A stretch of DNA of 64,000 nt from Brachybacterium sp. FME24 (GCF_014897705.1 NZ_JABUXV010000012.1:121200-185199), one strand, 5' to 3'; shown: positions 42,951 through 51,567, counted from the stretch's first letter. Translations and numbers: made by a program. The notes: generated from the sequence alone by a model not told the origin.

Positions 42951-43598
42951 CTAGTGCTCGCCCGGCCGAGTGGCTGCCTGGTCGGAGGCGTCGACGATGT
43001 GGACGTCGACGGCGGCGACGAGCCGGTGGGCGAGAGCTGTGGGGTGTGACAGGGGTTCGCCGGCGTAGCTCGCCAAGAACGCTTCATGCAGGGCCGCACC
43101 GGTGAGCAGGCGAGCGACGGCATCGGTGTCGAGAGGGCGGAGCCGGTCGAGCCGGACCTCGTCGTCGAGATAGCGGGCGAGGATGCGCGAAGGGCCGTGC
43201 GGGCCGAGACCGCGAGCCGTCATCGCGTCTCGATGCGCTGCCAGCAATTCGGTGCTGCTGAAGATGGAAGCGGCGATCGGGAATCCCTGTTCGTAGAACT
43301 CCAACAGGTTCACGACGAGTCGCTCCAGGTTGGCGAGGACAGTGCCCGTCCCCGGCAGGTCGGCGGCGAGCGCGAGGCGCGGTGAACGCTCGGTCAGCAC
43401 CCGCAGGAAGATGTCTCGCTTGTCCGGGAAATGCTTGTAGAGCAGGGCCTCCGAGCATCCGGCTTCCCGCGCGATCACCTTGGTCGTGGCGCGCACCAGG
43501 CCGTCGCGACGCATGATCGTTGCCGCAGCATCCAGGATGCGGTCTCGCGCCGACGGCGAATCGCCGCCGGTCCCGGGGGTTGACGCAGATGGTTGCAC
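42951..43598 (-). CDS. TetR family transcriptional regulator
   Basis: 215-residue regulator with a clear TetR N-terminus: RDRILDAAATIMRRDGLVRATTKVIAREAGCSEALLYKHFPDKRDIFLRVL. The C-terminal ligand domain includes NLLEFYEQGFPIAASIFSS. It is divergent from the two-gene membrane operon at 43663. A perfect 7-bp-arm palindrome (43612-43631) sits immediately in front of both genes, strongly suggesting autoregulation and control of those membrane proteins. Ligand unknown. Confidence 0.88.
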   Translation of the reverse strand: MQPSASTPGTGGDSPSARDRILDAAATIMRRDGLVRATTKVIAREAGCSEALLYKHFPDKRDIFLRVLTERSPRLALAADLPGTGTVLANLERLVVNLLEFYEQGFPIAASIFSSTELLAAHRDAMTARGLGPHGPSRILARYLDDEVRLDRLRPLDTDAVARLLTGAALHEAFLASYAGEPLSHPTALAHRLVAAVDVHIVDASDQAATRPGEH

Positions 43599-43611
43599 GC
43601 AGACAGTCTAG

Positions 43612-43631
43612 GGGTGAGTAAATGCTCACCC
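43612..43631. promoter_or_regulatory. TetR operator palindrome
   Basis: GGGTGAG (43612-43618) and CTCACCC (43625-43631) form a perfect 7-bp inverted repeat with a six-base AT-rich spacer TAAATG. It is 13 bases upstream of the TetR start and 31 bases upstream of the membrane protein start on the other strand. The element fits classical TetR operators in size. No separate -10 could be assigned. Confidence 0.6.
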
Positions 43632-43662
43632 ACCCCTACTGGCGGCCTCGCATCGGAGAATC

Positions 43663-44037
43663 ATGCCTCCCCTGGACATCGCACGCCTCGCACTGCTGGT
43701 CGCCCATTTCATCGGGCTCGCAGCACTGATCGGCCCGTTCCTGCTGCAGATCCGCGGCGGGAGCCCCCTGCGCCTGCGCCTCATGCTCATCGGTGCGGTG
43801 GTGCAGGTGGTCACCGGCAACGCCCTCATCGCCTCGCGGCGACTCCAAGGGATCGAGGTCGACGAGCTCAAGATGATCCTCAAGCTCGGCATCGCCGTCG
43901 CCACGCTCGGCCTGCTCATCGCTGCGGTGATCGTGCAGCGTCGGCGAGGCGCGGATGCCGGCGCGGTTCGCCCGCTGTTCTTCACCGCCGGCGGGTTCGC
44001 GCTCGCCGACGTCGTCGTCGCAGTGGTGTGGTCATGA
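43663..44037 (+). CDS. Small integral membrane protein
   Basis: 124-residue membrane protein with four hydrophobic segments (IARLALLVAHFIGLAALIGPFLL; LMLIGAVVQVVTGNALIAS; MILKLGIAVATLGLLIAAVIV; LFFTAGGFALADVVVAVVW). It resembles the small membrane proteins often seen beside TetR regulators in actinobacteria; no function is assigned. Its stop overlaps the start of the next gene (ATGA at 44034-44037). It is probably repressed by the divergent TetR. Confidence 0.75.
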   Translation: MPPLDIARLALLVAHFIGLAALIGPFLLQIRGGSPLRLRLMLIGAVVQVVTGNALIASRRLQGIEVDELKMILKLGIAVATLGLLIAAVIVQRRRGADAGAVRPLFFTAGGFALADVVVAVVWS

Positions 44038-44630
44038 CGCGCCGCACGCTCCTCTGGGTCGTGGTCGCGCTCGTCGTGATGGTCGTCGAGCTCGGCGCAA
44101 CCATCGGTACCGTGACGGGAGCACCTTTCGCGCCGGTCGGCGGCTGGGGCGCAACCCGCCCGGTCGATGAGCTCGGATTCGTCGCGGTCGTGCTCGGATG
44201 CGGCGCCCTGTCCCTGCTCGGTCGGTTCCCGATCACCGCCGCGACCCTCGCCACTGCCTCCTACATGCTCTTCGCCGTGCGCGATCATGAGCTGGGCATG
44301 TTTCTGCCGCCGATGATCGCCCTCGTCGCTCTCGCCGCCCGCCCCCGCCACCTCGTCGTCGCGATCGTCCTCGCGCTGGTGAGCCTCGCCGCCGGCCTGG
44401 GCTGGGTGGCGCACCGCGCCGCGCCGATCGCGGATCCCGGCGTGGCACTGCTCGCGTGGGTCGCCTTCGGTGCCGTGCTCGCCGCGTTCTTCCTCGTGCC
44501 GGTACTCGTCGGCGAGATCATCCGCGCTCGGTCGGCCCTGCGCGATGCATCGTCGTCCGCCGTCGCTCCGATGCGGACCAGGCAACCTGATGGAGGTCTG
44601 GTCCAGGGGCCCTACGGAGGAGATTGGTGA
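44034..44630 (+). CDS. Sensor histidine kinase-like membrane domain, no kinase domain
   Basis: 198 residues. The sequence matches the N-terminal membrane module of actinobacterial NarL-type sensor kinases: VVVALVVMVVELGATIGTVTG, GGWGATRPVDELGFVAVVLG, ALSLLGRFPITAATLATASYMLF and the final helix VPVLVGEIIRARSAL. It stops where the histidine-containing dimerisation helix should begin and ends in 25 unrelated Arg/Gln/Gly-rich residues. No HATPase domain or response regulator follows. It is either a truncated kinase or a free-standing membrane sensor. It is co-translated with the upstream small membrane protein. Confidence 0.65.
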   Translation: MTRRTLLWVVVALVVMVVELGATIGTVTGAPFAPVGGWGATRPVDELGFVAVVLGCGALSLLGRFPITAATLATASYMLFAVRDHELGMFLPPMIALVALAARPRHLVVAIVLALVSLAAGLGWVAHRAAPIADPGVALLAWVAFGAVLAAFFLVPVLVGEIIRARSALRDASSSAVAPMRTRQPDGGLVQGPYGGDW

Positions 44631-44681
44631 GCGGGGCGCGCACGGGTCGGCGACCTCGTGCCAGAGTGCGCGGTCCGGCTG

Positions 44682-45617
44682 TTACTTCGGAAGAGCGTCC
44701 TGCCGCTCCGGGTACGACGGCTGCGCCCCGTGCCGGGTCACGGCAAAGGCACCGACGCGCGCTGCTCGCCTGCCTGCCACGGCAGCGCTCTCGCCCCGGG
44801 CCAGTCCCAGCGCGAGCGCTCCCACGAAGGCATCTCCGGCGCCGGTCGTGTCGACGGCAGGCACCGTCGGTGAGGTGATCTCGTCGATCTCCGCGTCGAC
44901 GGTCAGGATCGCGCCGCTCGCGCCGCGGGTCATGACCACGGAGCGCACTCCCGCCTCCCGCAGCTGACGCACCGTGTCCACATCGTCGTCGGGCGCTTCG
45001 GCGCCCGTCAGCGCGGTCAGAGCCAGGCGCGCCTCCGACTCGTTGACGACCAGGGGGTGCGCCGTGGCGAGGGTGCTCTCCGCGACGCCGATCACCGGTG
45101 CGAGGTTCAGCAGGAATCGGGTTCCGGTCTCGGCGCAGAGCCGCGCCAGCCGATCCACCGCGGCGGCCGGGATCTCTCCCTGGGAGACCACGAGGTCGCT
45201 CTCCTCCACTGCGGCCCGGAGCTCCTCCACGTCCTGCACGGTCCAGGAACCGTTCGCCCCGGCGATGATCACGATGCTGTTCTCGCCCGCCTCGTCGACG
45301 GTGACCACCGCCAGCCCGGTCTCCTCCTCGGGCAGGCCGGTCGTCGCGGCCAGGTCCGCACCGGCGCGGCGCAGCAGGTCGAGCGCGAGATCGGCGTCGG
45401 GCCCGGTGCCCGTGCGGCCCGCGAAGCGGACGTCACCGCCCAGGCGGGCGGCCGCGCAGGCCTGATTCGCGCCCTTGCCGCCCGGAGAGCGGCGCGACTC
45501 GGTACCGGCGATCGTCTCGCCCGGCTCCGGGTGCCGGGGCACCGCGAGGACGAGGTCCACGTTCACGGATCCGACCACGAGGATCCGCCCCTCGCCGATT
45601 CTGTTCTGCTCGGGCAC
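44682..45617 (-). CDS. rbsK: Ribokinase (PfkB family)
   Basis: 311-residue ribokinase-like carbohydrate kinase. The N-terminal signature is VVGSVNVDLVLAVPRHPEPGET, with RRSPGGKGANQACAAARLG. The C-terminal PfkB motif is AVDTTGAGDAFVGAL, with the catalytic Asp in GAGDAF. The GTG start at 45617 overlaps the phosphotriesterase-like stop by one base (TAGTG). It is the last gene of the LacI-regulated operon. It should phosphorylate ribose or a related pentose or deoxysugar, possibly released by the upstream hydrolase. Confidence 0.88.
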   Translation of the reverse strand: MPEQNRIGEGRILVVGSVNVDLVLAVPRHPEPGETIAGTESRRSPGGKGANQACAAARLGGDVRFAGRTGTGPDADLALDLLRRAGADLAATTGLPEEETGLAVVTVDEAGENSIVIIAGANGSWTVQDVEELRAAVEESDLVVSQGEIPAAAVDRLARLCAETGTRFLLNLAPVIGVAESTLATAHPLVVNESEARLALTALTGAEAPDDDVDTVRQLREAGVRSVVMTRGASGAILTVDAEIDEITSPTVPAVDTTGAGDAFVGALALGLARGESAAVAGRRAARVGAFAVTRHGAQPSYPERQDALPK

Positions 45618-46669
45618 TATGGCTGTCCTCCGAGGTAGCGCTGCGGGTTGGTGGTGATGAGCTGCTCGGCCCGGGCGCGGTCCACGCCGCGCGCCATCAG
45701 CAGCTCGAGGAAGACGGTGGGCACGAGCACGAAACCGCCGCCTCCCAGGTGGCTCCACATCTGCTTGAGGAACAGGTCGTGGCTGAGCAGGATCTGATCG
45801 CCGTATCCGAGCTCGAGCAACTGGGCCACGGCATCGGCGGTGTCGCCGATCGCGGGGGATACTCCTTCGCCGGGGAAGGAGATGTCCAGGCCGATCATGT
45901 CGAACTCGAGCCAGACGCCGCGATCCAGCAGGCGGCGCTGGTAGTCGATATCGGCCCCGGAGGGGTCGCTGTGGGCGAGAGAGATCTGCGCGGGATTCGC
46001 ACCCATCTCGTCCACGGCGATGTCGAGCACCTCATCGCCGCGCCGCTGCCAGCCGGGCATGTGGATGTTCATCGCCGTGCCGGGGCTCTCGCGCTGGGCG
46101 AGCGCTGCGGCCCGGAGACCGGCCCGTTCGCCGGCGGTGAAGTCGGGCGAGACGCCGACCTCGCCGATCATGCCCGCCCGCACCCGCTCCTCGCCGACGC
46201 CGTCCCGCAGGTCACGGAGGATCTGCCCGGCGAGCTCGTCGACCCCGTGTGCGGTGAGGCGGCGTCCTTCGAACTTCTCCAGGTAGGCGCCGGCGGACAT
46301 GACCACGTGCAGTCCCGTCTCCTGGGAGAGCCGGAGGAGATCCGCAGGGGATCGCCCGATCGCGGCGGAACCGGTGGCATCGACGATCGTGCCGCCGCCG
46401 ACGCCCTGGAAGGCCGCGACCTCCCCGCGCACTCCGGCGAGGTCCTTCGGGGCGACGTTGTCGGCGCTGCAGTACGGATCCTGTTTCAGGGCCCACTGCA
46501 GGGACGGGTCGACGACGCGATCGGGAAGGACCTGGCTGAAGGAGTACGACGGGTCGGCGAGGCACCCCCGCAGATCATTGAACAGGTGCTCGTGGGGGAG
46601 GACCACACCGAGCTCGGCGGCAGTGACGGGGCCCGTCACGGTCTGCACCGCGTGCGGAGAACCCGTCAT
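45617..46669 (-). CDS. Phosphotriesterase-family metal-dependent hydrolase
   Basis: 350-residue PTE-like amidohydrolase. The metal ligands are recognisable: His26/His28 (LPHEHL), the bridging Glu170 (GMIGEVGVS) in place of the carbamylated lysine of true phosphotriesterases, His203 (NIHMP), His233 (LAHSD) and Asp298 (LSHDLF). That pattern is seen in Php/lactonase-type members, which usually act on sugar lactones or phosphosugars. Its ATG overlaps the transporter stop (ATGA at 46666-46669). It lies between a sugar-type transporter and ribokinase, so a sugar lactone or ester substrate is likely. Confidence 0.85.
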   Translation of the reverse strand: MTGSPHAVQTVTGPVTAAELGVVLPHEHLFNDLRGCLADPSYSFSQVLPDRVVDPSLQWALKQDPYCSADNVAPKDLAGVRGEVAAFQGVGGGTIVDATGSAAIGRSPADLLRLSQETGLHVVMSAGAYLEKFEGRRLTAHGVDELAGQILRDLRDGVGEERVRAGMIGEVGVSPDFTAGERAGLRAAALAQRESPGTAMNIHMPGWQRRGDEVLDIAVDEMGANPAQISLAHSDPSGADIDYQRRLLDRGVWLEFDMIGLDISFPGEGVSPAIGDTADAVAQLLELGYGDQILLSHDLFLKQMWSHLGGGGFVLVPTVFLELLMARGVDRARAEQLITTNPQRYLGGQP

Positions 46670-47712
46670 GGTCGTGCCTCCTCCGAGATCGGTTCCTGCC
46701 CGTCGTGCGCGGTCATCTGCCGCGCACCGCCCTCGTCCCGCACCTGCTTCGAGGGGATCATCGCGATCGCGGAGGCGCTCAGCGCCACCAGCGCACCGAG
46801 GATCGTCACGACGTGGACGGTGCCCATGCCGGGGATCAGCGAATCGATGAGGATGGATCCGACGAGCTGCCCTGCCGTCGAGGCCAGGGCGAGGAGCAGC
46901 AGGCCCAGCCGGGTCACCAGGATCGCCATCAGCGCGATCGAGAGGAGCCCGAGCGGGCCGCCCAGATACATCCACCAGGTGTCGGGGAGGGCGAAGCTCG
47001 CGTGCCCCATGCCCAGACGGATGATGAACGCGGCGGTGAGGAACACGAACCCGATCAGGAAGTTCCAGGTGATCGAGACCAGCATCGACCCGGCCAGCTT
47101 GCCGATGTTCGAGTTGCCTGCGGGCTGCCAGCCGGCGAGCAGGCCGCCTGCGAAGGGCAGTGCGATGAGCGCCAGGGCGTGGGGAGTCTCGAAGTTCGGA
47201 GAGACGACCAGCACGGTCGCGACGACGGCGAGCGCTGCCCCGACGATCCGGAAGACGCTCAGCGCCTGCTTGAACTGGACCCCGATGGCGAGGCGGTCGC
47301 ACACCACGCCGGAGATGACCATGCCGGAGATCAGCGCGGTCTGGAAGGTCGCGACGCCCAGGGCTCCCACGGAGATCCCCTCGGACAGCACGATCACCGC
47401 ACCGCACAGCCCGGCGAAGAAGTTCGGCCAGGGGATGGTGCCGCGTCGGAGGTGCCCGGGCAGTCCCAGGAAGGCGCTCCGCGTGGAGGACCGCGGAAGG
47501 ATGAGGACGAGCATCAGCAGCAGGCCGCTGCCGAAGGAGACGATCGACGCCAGATGCCCATCGCCGAGGTCGGCGCCGAGGCGCCCGTTGACGGCTGACT
47601 GCATCGGCCCGAGTGTTCCGGCGAGCACGGTGAACAGTACGAATAGGCCGACGGAGGCGGTCTTCGCGACGGGAGGTCGATCATGGACGACGTTGTCCTG
47701 AGTCGTGGTCAT
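46666..47712 (-). CDS. DMT-superfamily transporter (DUF606/YdcZ-type)
   Basis: 348-residue membrane protein with two tandem five-span DUF606 repeats. The first starts GLFVLFTVLAGTLGPMQSAVNGRLGADLG. The second includes AGGLLAGWQPAGNSNIGKLAGS, with the parallel motif around AGNSNIGKLAGSMLVS. The repeat structure is typical of these small-metabolite transporters. The start at 47712 is one base after the GATase-like gene stop. It is presumably the uptake or export route for this operon's substrate, since no ABC importer is present here. Confidence 0.85.
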   Translation of the reverse strand: MTTTQDNVVHDRPPVAKTASVGLFVLFTVLAGTLGPMQSAVNGRLGADLGDGHLASIVSFGSGLLLMLVLILPRSSTRSAFLGLPGHLRRGTIPWPNFFAGLCGAVIVLSEGISVGALGVATFQTALISGMVISGVVCDRLAIGVQFKQALSVFRIVGAALAVVATVLVVSPNFETPHALALIALPFAGGLLAGWQPAGNSNIGKLAGSMLVSITWNFLIGFVFLTAAFIIRLGMGHASFALPDTWWMYLGGPLGLLSIALMAILVTRLGLLLLALASTAGQLVGSILIDSLIPGMGTVHVVTILGALVALSASAIAMIPSKQVRDEGGARQMTAHDGQEPISEEARP

Positions 47713-47713
47713 G

Positions 47714-48478
47714 TCATGCCACCTCGTCCGAATCCTCTGCGGCAAGCCACGTCATGGCCTGGCTGAACAGCCTCGCATAGCCGTCCCAGTCCATGAACTC
47801 CTGCGGGGCCCAGTGCGGGGAGACGTCCGAGGCGAAGGCGAGCGAGCGCCCGGCGCCGACGGTGCGGACGGCGAGCAGCGGATGGCCCTCGACCTCTGCG
47901 AGCACGGTCGCGTCCTTCGTCGCGACGAGCTCCTGGTAGCCGAGAAGGATCGGCCAGGTCTCGTCGAGACCTGCGACGACGGGGTGGTCGGTGCCGGTCA
48001 GTGTGCCCTGCACGCCCTGCGGGGATTCCACGCGGTCGTCCCAGCGGTGGATGGTCACCGGCAGGATCTCCTCGACGGCGGTGCCGGCGTAGTTCGCCTT
48101 GGCGCCGAAGCCCTGGAAGGAGAGATAGCCGCCGGCCATCATCAGCCCGCCGCCGTCGCGGACCCAGTCGCGCAGCAGGTGCAGACGGTTGGGGGCGGGG
48201 CGACCCAGGTCGAAGACCTGCGGCGGGAGCAGCAGTGTGTTCGCGCCGATATCCGAGAGCAGGACGACGTCGTACACGTCGAGCTCCTCACGGGTGAGGG
48301 GGAAGGATTCGGCCACGTCGTGGGAGCGCAGGTGGGTGACGTCGTGCCCGTCGGCCCGCAGCACCTCCAGAAGTTGCGCACAGCCGATCTGCACCTGGGT
48401 ATGGGGGAAGGGGTCGTATCCCTTGTGGTCGATGGTCGCGCTGACCCACGACTCTCCTGCCAACAGCACCTTCGCCAT
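47714..48478 (-). CDS. Glutamine amidotransferase-like protein (PF07090-type)
   Basis: 254-residue class I GATase-like fold: KVLLAGESWVSATIDHKGYDPFPHTQVQIG, VVLLSDIGANTLLLPP, GGGLMMAGGYLSFQGFGAKANYAGT. The family-typical start and the GGY/SFQG loop fit PF07090, but the nucleophile Cys of true amidotransferases is not present at the elbow, where glycine-glycine-tyrosine stands. Function therefore is unlikely to be ammonia transfer. AGGAGGA lies seven bases upstream of the ATG. It leads the four-gene operon controlled by the LacI operator at 48512-48530. Confidence 0.82.
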   Translation of the reverse strand: MAKVLLAGESWVSATIDHKGYDPFPHTQVQIGCAQLLEVLRADGHDVTHLRSHDVAESFPLTREELDVYDVVLLSDIGANTLLLPPQVFDLGRPAPNRLHLLRDWVRDGGGLMMAGGYLSFQGFGAKANYAGTAVEEILPVTIHRWDDRVESPQGVQGTLTGTDHPVVAGLDETWPILLGYQELVATKDATVLAEVEGHPLLAVRTVGAGRSLAFASDVSPHWAPQEFMDWDGYARLFSQAMTWLAAEDSDEVA

Positions 48479-48511
48479 GTGTGTTCCTCCTCGAACTGAT
48501 CCGTGAGACCG

Positions 48512-48530
48512 TTGCGCAACGGTTGCGCAA
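48512..48530. promoter_or_regulatory. LacI operator, 19-bp perfect palindrome
   Basis: TTGCGCAAC-G-GTTGCGCAA is perfect over 9-bp arms. It also contains two complete TTGCGCAA 8-mers (48512-48519 and 48523-48530) centred 11 bases apart, about one helical turn. It lies 33 bases upstream of the GATase-like start and 91 bases before the LacI gene on the other strand. TTGCGCAA cores are typical of actinobacterial LacI-family sites. Confidence 0.7.
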
Positions 48531-48621
48531 CGCTTGTCCTGGCCGACAATAGACCGGCCGCGTTCGGAGGGCAAGCCGTTCCCGCGTAACCTGTCGACGC
48601 AGCGCCACTGGAAGGGGACCC

Positions 48622-49620
48622 ATGTCGATATCCGCCGTCGCCCGAGAGGCGGGCGTCTCGACGTCAACCGTGTCGCGCTTCCTCAAGGGGCAGCTCCGGA
48701 TCAGCGCCGAGACCGAGGCGCGGATCCGGGCAGCGATGGAGGCCACCGGATTCGCGGCGCCGCGGAGCACGGTGCAGCACGTGGCACTAGTCATCCCCGA
48801 GCTGTCCAACCCGTACTTCGCGCAGCTGACCCAGGCAGTCACGGACGCAGCCCACCACCGCGATCTCGAGGTCTCCGTACTGGTCTCGGACGGGCTCGAA
48901 GCCCGCGAGCAGAAGATCGTCGCCGCCTGCTCCCAGGGCCGTGGCCTGGGAGCGGATGCCGTTCTGTTCGTCTCGATGACGGGCAGCGGTGCGCTCCTCG
49001 CGGACGTGCCGGAGGACTTCCCCCTCGTCGTGATCGACGAGAAGCTCGACGGTCCGCTCGCCGAGGCTCGACCCTTCGTGGGCGCGGACAATTTCGAAGG
49101 CGCCTACCAGGCCACGACCTACCTGCTCAGTCAGGGCCACCGGCGCATCGCGCACCTCGCGGGTCCAGGACGCCTCGGCTCAGCACGCGATCGCCTCAAA
49201 GGTCATCTCCAGGCCCTGCGAGACGCCCACGTCGACGTGGACTCCCGTCTGGTGCTCGAGGGGACGTACACGGAGTCGTCCGGCGCGAGCGCCCTCTCCC
49301 GCGTCCTACGACTCGAGGACCCGCCCACCGCGGTCTTCGCCGCGAGTGACATCGTCGCGGTCGGTCTGGCGGCGGCCGCACCCATGCACGGCCTCCGCAT
49401 TCCCGAGGATCTGTCGCTGATCGGCTTCGACGGGATCGAGCAGGGCTCGTGGGTGACGCCCCGGCTCAGCACCGTCGTCCAGCCGCTCGCAGAGATCGCC
49501 CGGCAGGCGCTGGACCTCGTCGCAGCCGCCGGGGCGGATGAGGAGCCGACGGCCCACCTCCTGCCGATGGAGCTGAAGATCGCCGAATCGGTCGGCGCGA
49601 ACTCGACATCACGGGCGTGA
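48622..49620 (+). CDS. LacI family transcriptional regulator (ribokinase operon)
   Basis: 332-residue LacI regulator. The HTH is SISAVAREAGVSTSTVSRFLKGQLRISAETEARI, then hinge and sensor domain (VALVIPELSNPYFAQLTQAVTDAAH; VDGLL-like positions replaced by GADAVLFVSMTG; LIGFDGIEQGSWVTPRLSTVVQP). The effector should be a sugar or sugar lactone. Its probable operator lies in the shared divergent region. Its 3' end overlaps the convergent M20 peptidase gene by 12 bases. Confidence 0.9.
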   Translation: MSISAVAREAGVSTSTVSRFLKGQLRISAETEARIRAAMEATGFAAPRSTVQHVALVIPELSNPYFAQLTQAVTDAAHHRDLEVSVLVSDGLEAREQKIVAACSQGRGLGADAVLFVSMTGSGALLADVPEDFPLVVIDEKLDGPLAEARPFVGADNFEGAYQATTYLLSQGHRRIAHLAGPGRLGSARDRLKGHLQALRDAHVDVDSRLVLEGTYTESSGASALSRVLRLEDPPTAVFAASDIVAVGLAAAAPMHGLRIPEDLSLIGFDGIEQGSWVTPRLSTVVQPLAEIARQALDLVAAAGADEEPTAHLLPMELKIAESVGANSTSRA

Positions 49621-50676
49621 GAGCAGGACCTCTTCGAACAGGTCCGTGGCCTCGATGAGCTGAGCGAGCTCGAGACGCTCGTCCACGGAGTGCATCTGCG
49701 TCGGATCTCCCGGCCCCCAGATGGCGATCGGGACGTCCGGGCGAAGTCCCTGGAGCACGGACCCGTCGGTGAAGTAGGTGACCGGTGCGCTGTCGACGGC
49801 CGAGGGCAGCGAACGGATGAAGGGCGCGCCCGGATCCGTGCGCAGCGCGGCGAGATCGAGGATCGTCTCGACCTCGTCGATACCGTCGATCCGGCGCCAA
49901 TGCTCGAACAGGGGAGCCGAATCCGCCACGGTCCGCTGATCCAGGGTCGCGGTCGCTGCGGCGGGAACAATGTTCGTGGCGTCCCCGCCGTGGAACGTGC
50001 CGATCGATGCAGTCTCCGTGCCGAGCACCTCGTCGTGGCGCAGGGGAGCGGCAGCCAGAGCCGGGCCCAGAGCGGCAGCCAGCCGGAGCACCGCGTTGAC
50101 TCCGCGCTCCGGGGCGGAGCCGTGCGCCGCCCGCCCCCGAGCGATCAGGCGCAGCCAGCAGGCACCTCGGTGAGCGCAGCGCACGGCAAGGCCCGTCGCC
50201 TCCGGCACGATGATCCCGGTCAGCTCAAGATCCGCGATCGCCTCCCCGGTTCGCTGCGCCCCGAGCGATCCGATCTCCTCATCGGCCGTGAGCAGCACGT
50301 GCCCGCCGGCGCCCCGGCCGGCGGCGCGGATCAGCGCGGTGACCGCGGCGGCGAGGCCCCCCTTCATGTCCACAGAGCCCCGTCCATGCAGATGGGTCCC
50401 GTTGATCTCGCCGCCGTGGGGATTACTCGACCAGCTCTGCAGCTCGCCCACCGGCACGGTGTCGGTGTGGCAGGCGAACAGCGGGGCGGGGCCGTCCGGA
50501 CCGAGAGAGATCAGGGTCCACGGCCGCTCCTCGCCGCCCGCGCGGATCCGGGCGTCGGGGACGTGTTCGCGCAGGACGTCAGCGACCTGACGCTGGACCG
50601 CCCGCATGCCGTCGGCGTCGGTCGACGGGCTGGGGATGCGGACAAGCGTCGAGGCGAGGTCGACAGGGTCGATCAA
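49609..50676 (-). CDS. M20 family metallopeptidase/deacylase (ArgE/DapE type)
   Basis: 355-residue di-zinc hydrolase. Metal ligands and catalytic residues fit His70 and Asp72 (CHTDTVP), Asp103 (SVDMKGG) and the Glu133/Glu134 pair (ADEEIGS). A dimerisation/lid domain runs from about 170 (CAHRGACWLRLIARGRAAHGSAPE). The C-terminal zinc histidine is probably in TQMHSVDERLEL. It removes an acyl or amino-acid group from a small molecule; the substrate is unknown. It is convergent with the LacI gene and is not clearly part of either neighbouring operon. Confidence 0.85.
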   Translation of the reverse strand: MIDPVDLASTLVRIPSPSTDADGMRAVQRQVADVLREHVPDARIRAGGEERPWTLISLGPDGPAPLFACHTDTVPVGELQSWSSNPHGGEINGTHLHGRGSVDMKGGLAAAVTALIRAAGRGAGGHVLLTADEEIGSLGAQRTGEAIADLELTGIIVPEATGLAVRCAHRGACWLRLIARGRAAHGSAPERGVNAVLRLAAALGPALAAAPLRHDEVLGTETASIGTFHGGDATNIVPAAATATLDQRTVADSAPLFEHWRRIDGIDEVETILDLAALRTDPGAPFIRSLPSAVDSAPVTYFTDGSVLQGLRPDVPIAIWGPGDPTQMHSVDERLELAQLIEATDLFEEVLLSRP

Positions 50677-50766
50677 CGGGACCTCCCGGAGTGGGGGATG
50701 GAGCGCGACAGAGTGCGGGCGGTGCCCGGTGGGGTGAGCGTATCGAGGCGAGTTCTGCCCTGCAGT

Positions 50767-51567
50767 TCATGGTCGCTGAGCGGCGGCCGACGGGACGAGC
50801 ACCTTCACCCCAGCATCGGCCAGTGCCCGGGCGAGGTTCTCCGGCGGCGGGGCGTCGGTGATCACGAAGTCGGCTGCAGTGAGCGGCGCGACCTCCGCGA
50901 AGAGTCGCTTCTCGAACTTCGAGGAGTCGACCATCATGGCGACGAGGTCGGCGCGCTCCATCATGGACGCCATCATCTGCGCCTCGCCGGGGTCGCCGGT
51001 CGAGAACCCCCGATCGGCCGAAAGAGCCCCGACGCTGATGAGCGCGATGTCCGCGGCGATGGAGATGGGTGCGCCGTTGGGGGAGAGCCCGAGTGACAGG
51101 GCGCCGACGGTCGCCTGCGAGCCGATCCGTACTCGCCCGCCGAGAAGATAGAGCTCGCGCAGGCATGCCGGGTCTATGGCCGAGGGGACAAGGATGTTGT
51201 TCGTCGCGACGGTGAGATCGCGCAGGTCCTGCAGGCGTCGAGCGACGGCGAGTCCCGTCGAGCCGGCGTTGAGGATGATGGATGAGCTGTCCGAGACCAG
51301 CCCGACGGCCAGGTCCGCGATGGCTTCCTTCGCCTCGTTCTGCACTCCCTGACGCACGTTGACCGTCAGCTCCGGCCAGGCGGTGGTCGCCTTGCTCATC
51401 GCCCCACCGCGGGTGCGCACCACCTTGCCCTCCGCGCTCAGGGCATCGAGGTCTCGGCGGATGGTGTCGGCGGAGACGTCGAACCTTTCCGTCAGCTGGG
51501 TCACCGTGACGTGCCCTGAGCTCGAGACGATCGCTTCGAGCTCTGACTTCCTGCCTGCAGGCAACAT
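50767..51567 (-). CDS. DeoR family transcriptional regulator (aldolase cassette)
   Basis: 266-residue DeoR regulator. The N-terminal HTH is GRKSELEAIVSSSGHVTVTQLTERFDVSADTIRRDLDALSAEGKVVRTRGGA. The sugar-phosphate sensor domain is NEAKEAIADLAVGLV, IILNAGSTG, LTVATNNILV and ALISVGALSADRGFSTGDPGEAQ. It is divergent from the importer/aldolase operon at 51898, which is preceded by phased CGCA repeats that could be its sites. A phosphorylated ketose or aldose is the expected inducer. The ATG at 51567 has GGAGGG upstream. Confidence 0.88.
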   Translation of the reverse strand: MLPAGRKSELEAIVSSSGHVTVTQLTERFDVSADTIRRDLDALSAEGKVVRTRGGAMSKATTAWPELTVNVRQGVQNEAKEAIADLAVGLVSDSSSIILNAGSTGLAVARRLQDLRDLTVATNNILVPSAIDPACLRELYLLGGRVRIGSQATVGALSLGLSPNGAPISIAADIALISVGALSADRGFSTGDPGEAQMMASMMERADLVAMMVDSSKFEKRLFAEVAPLTAADFVITDAPPPENLARALADAGVKVLVPSAAAQRP

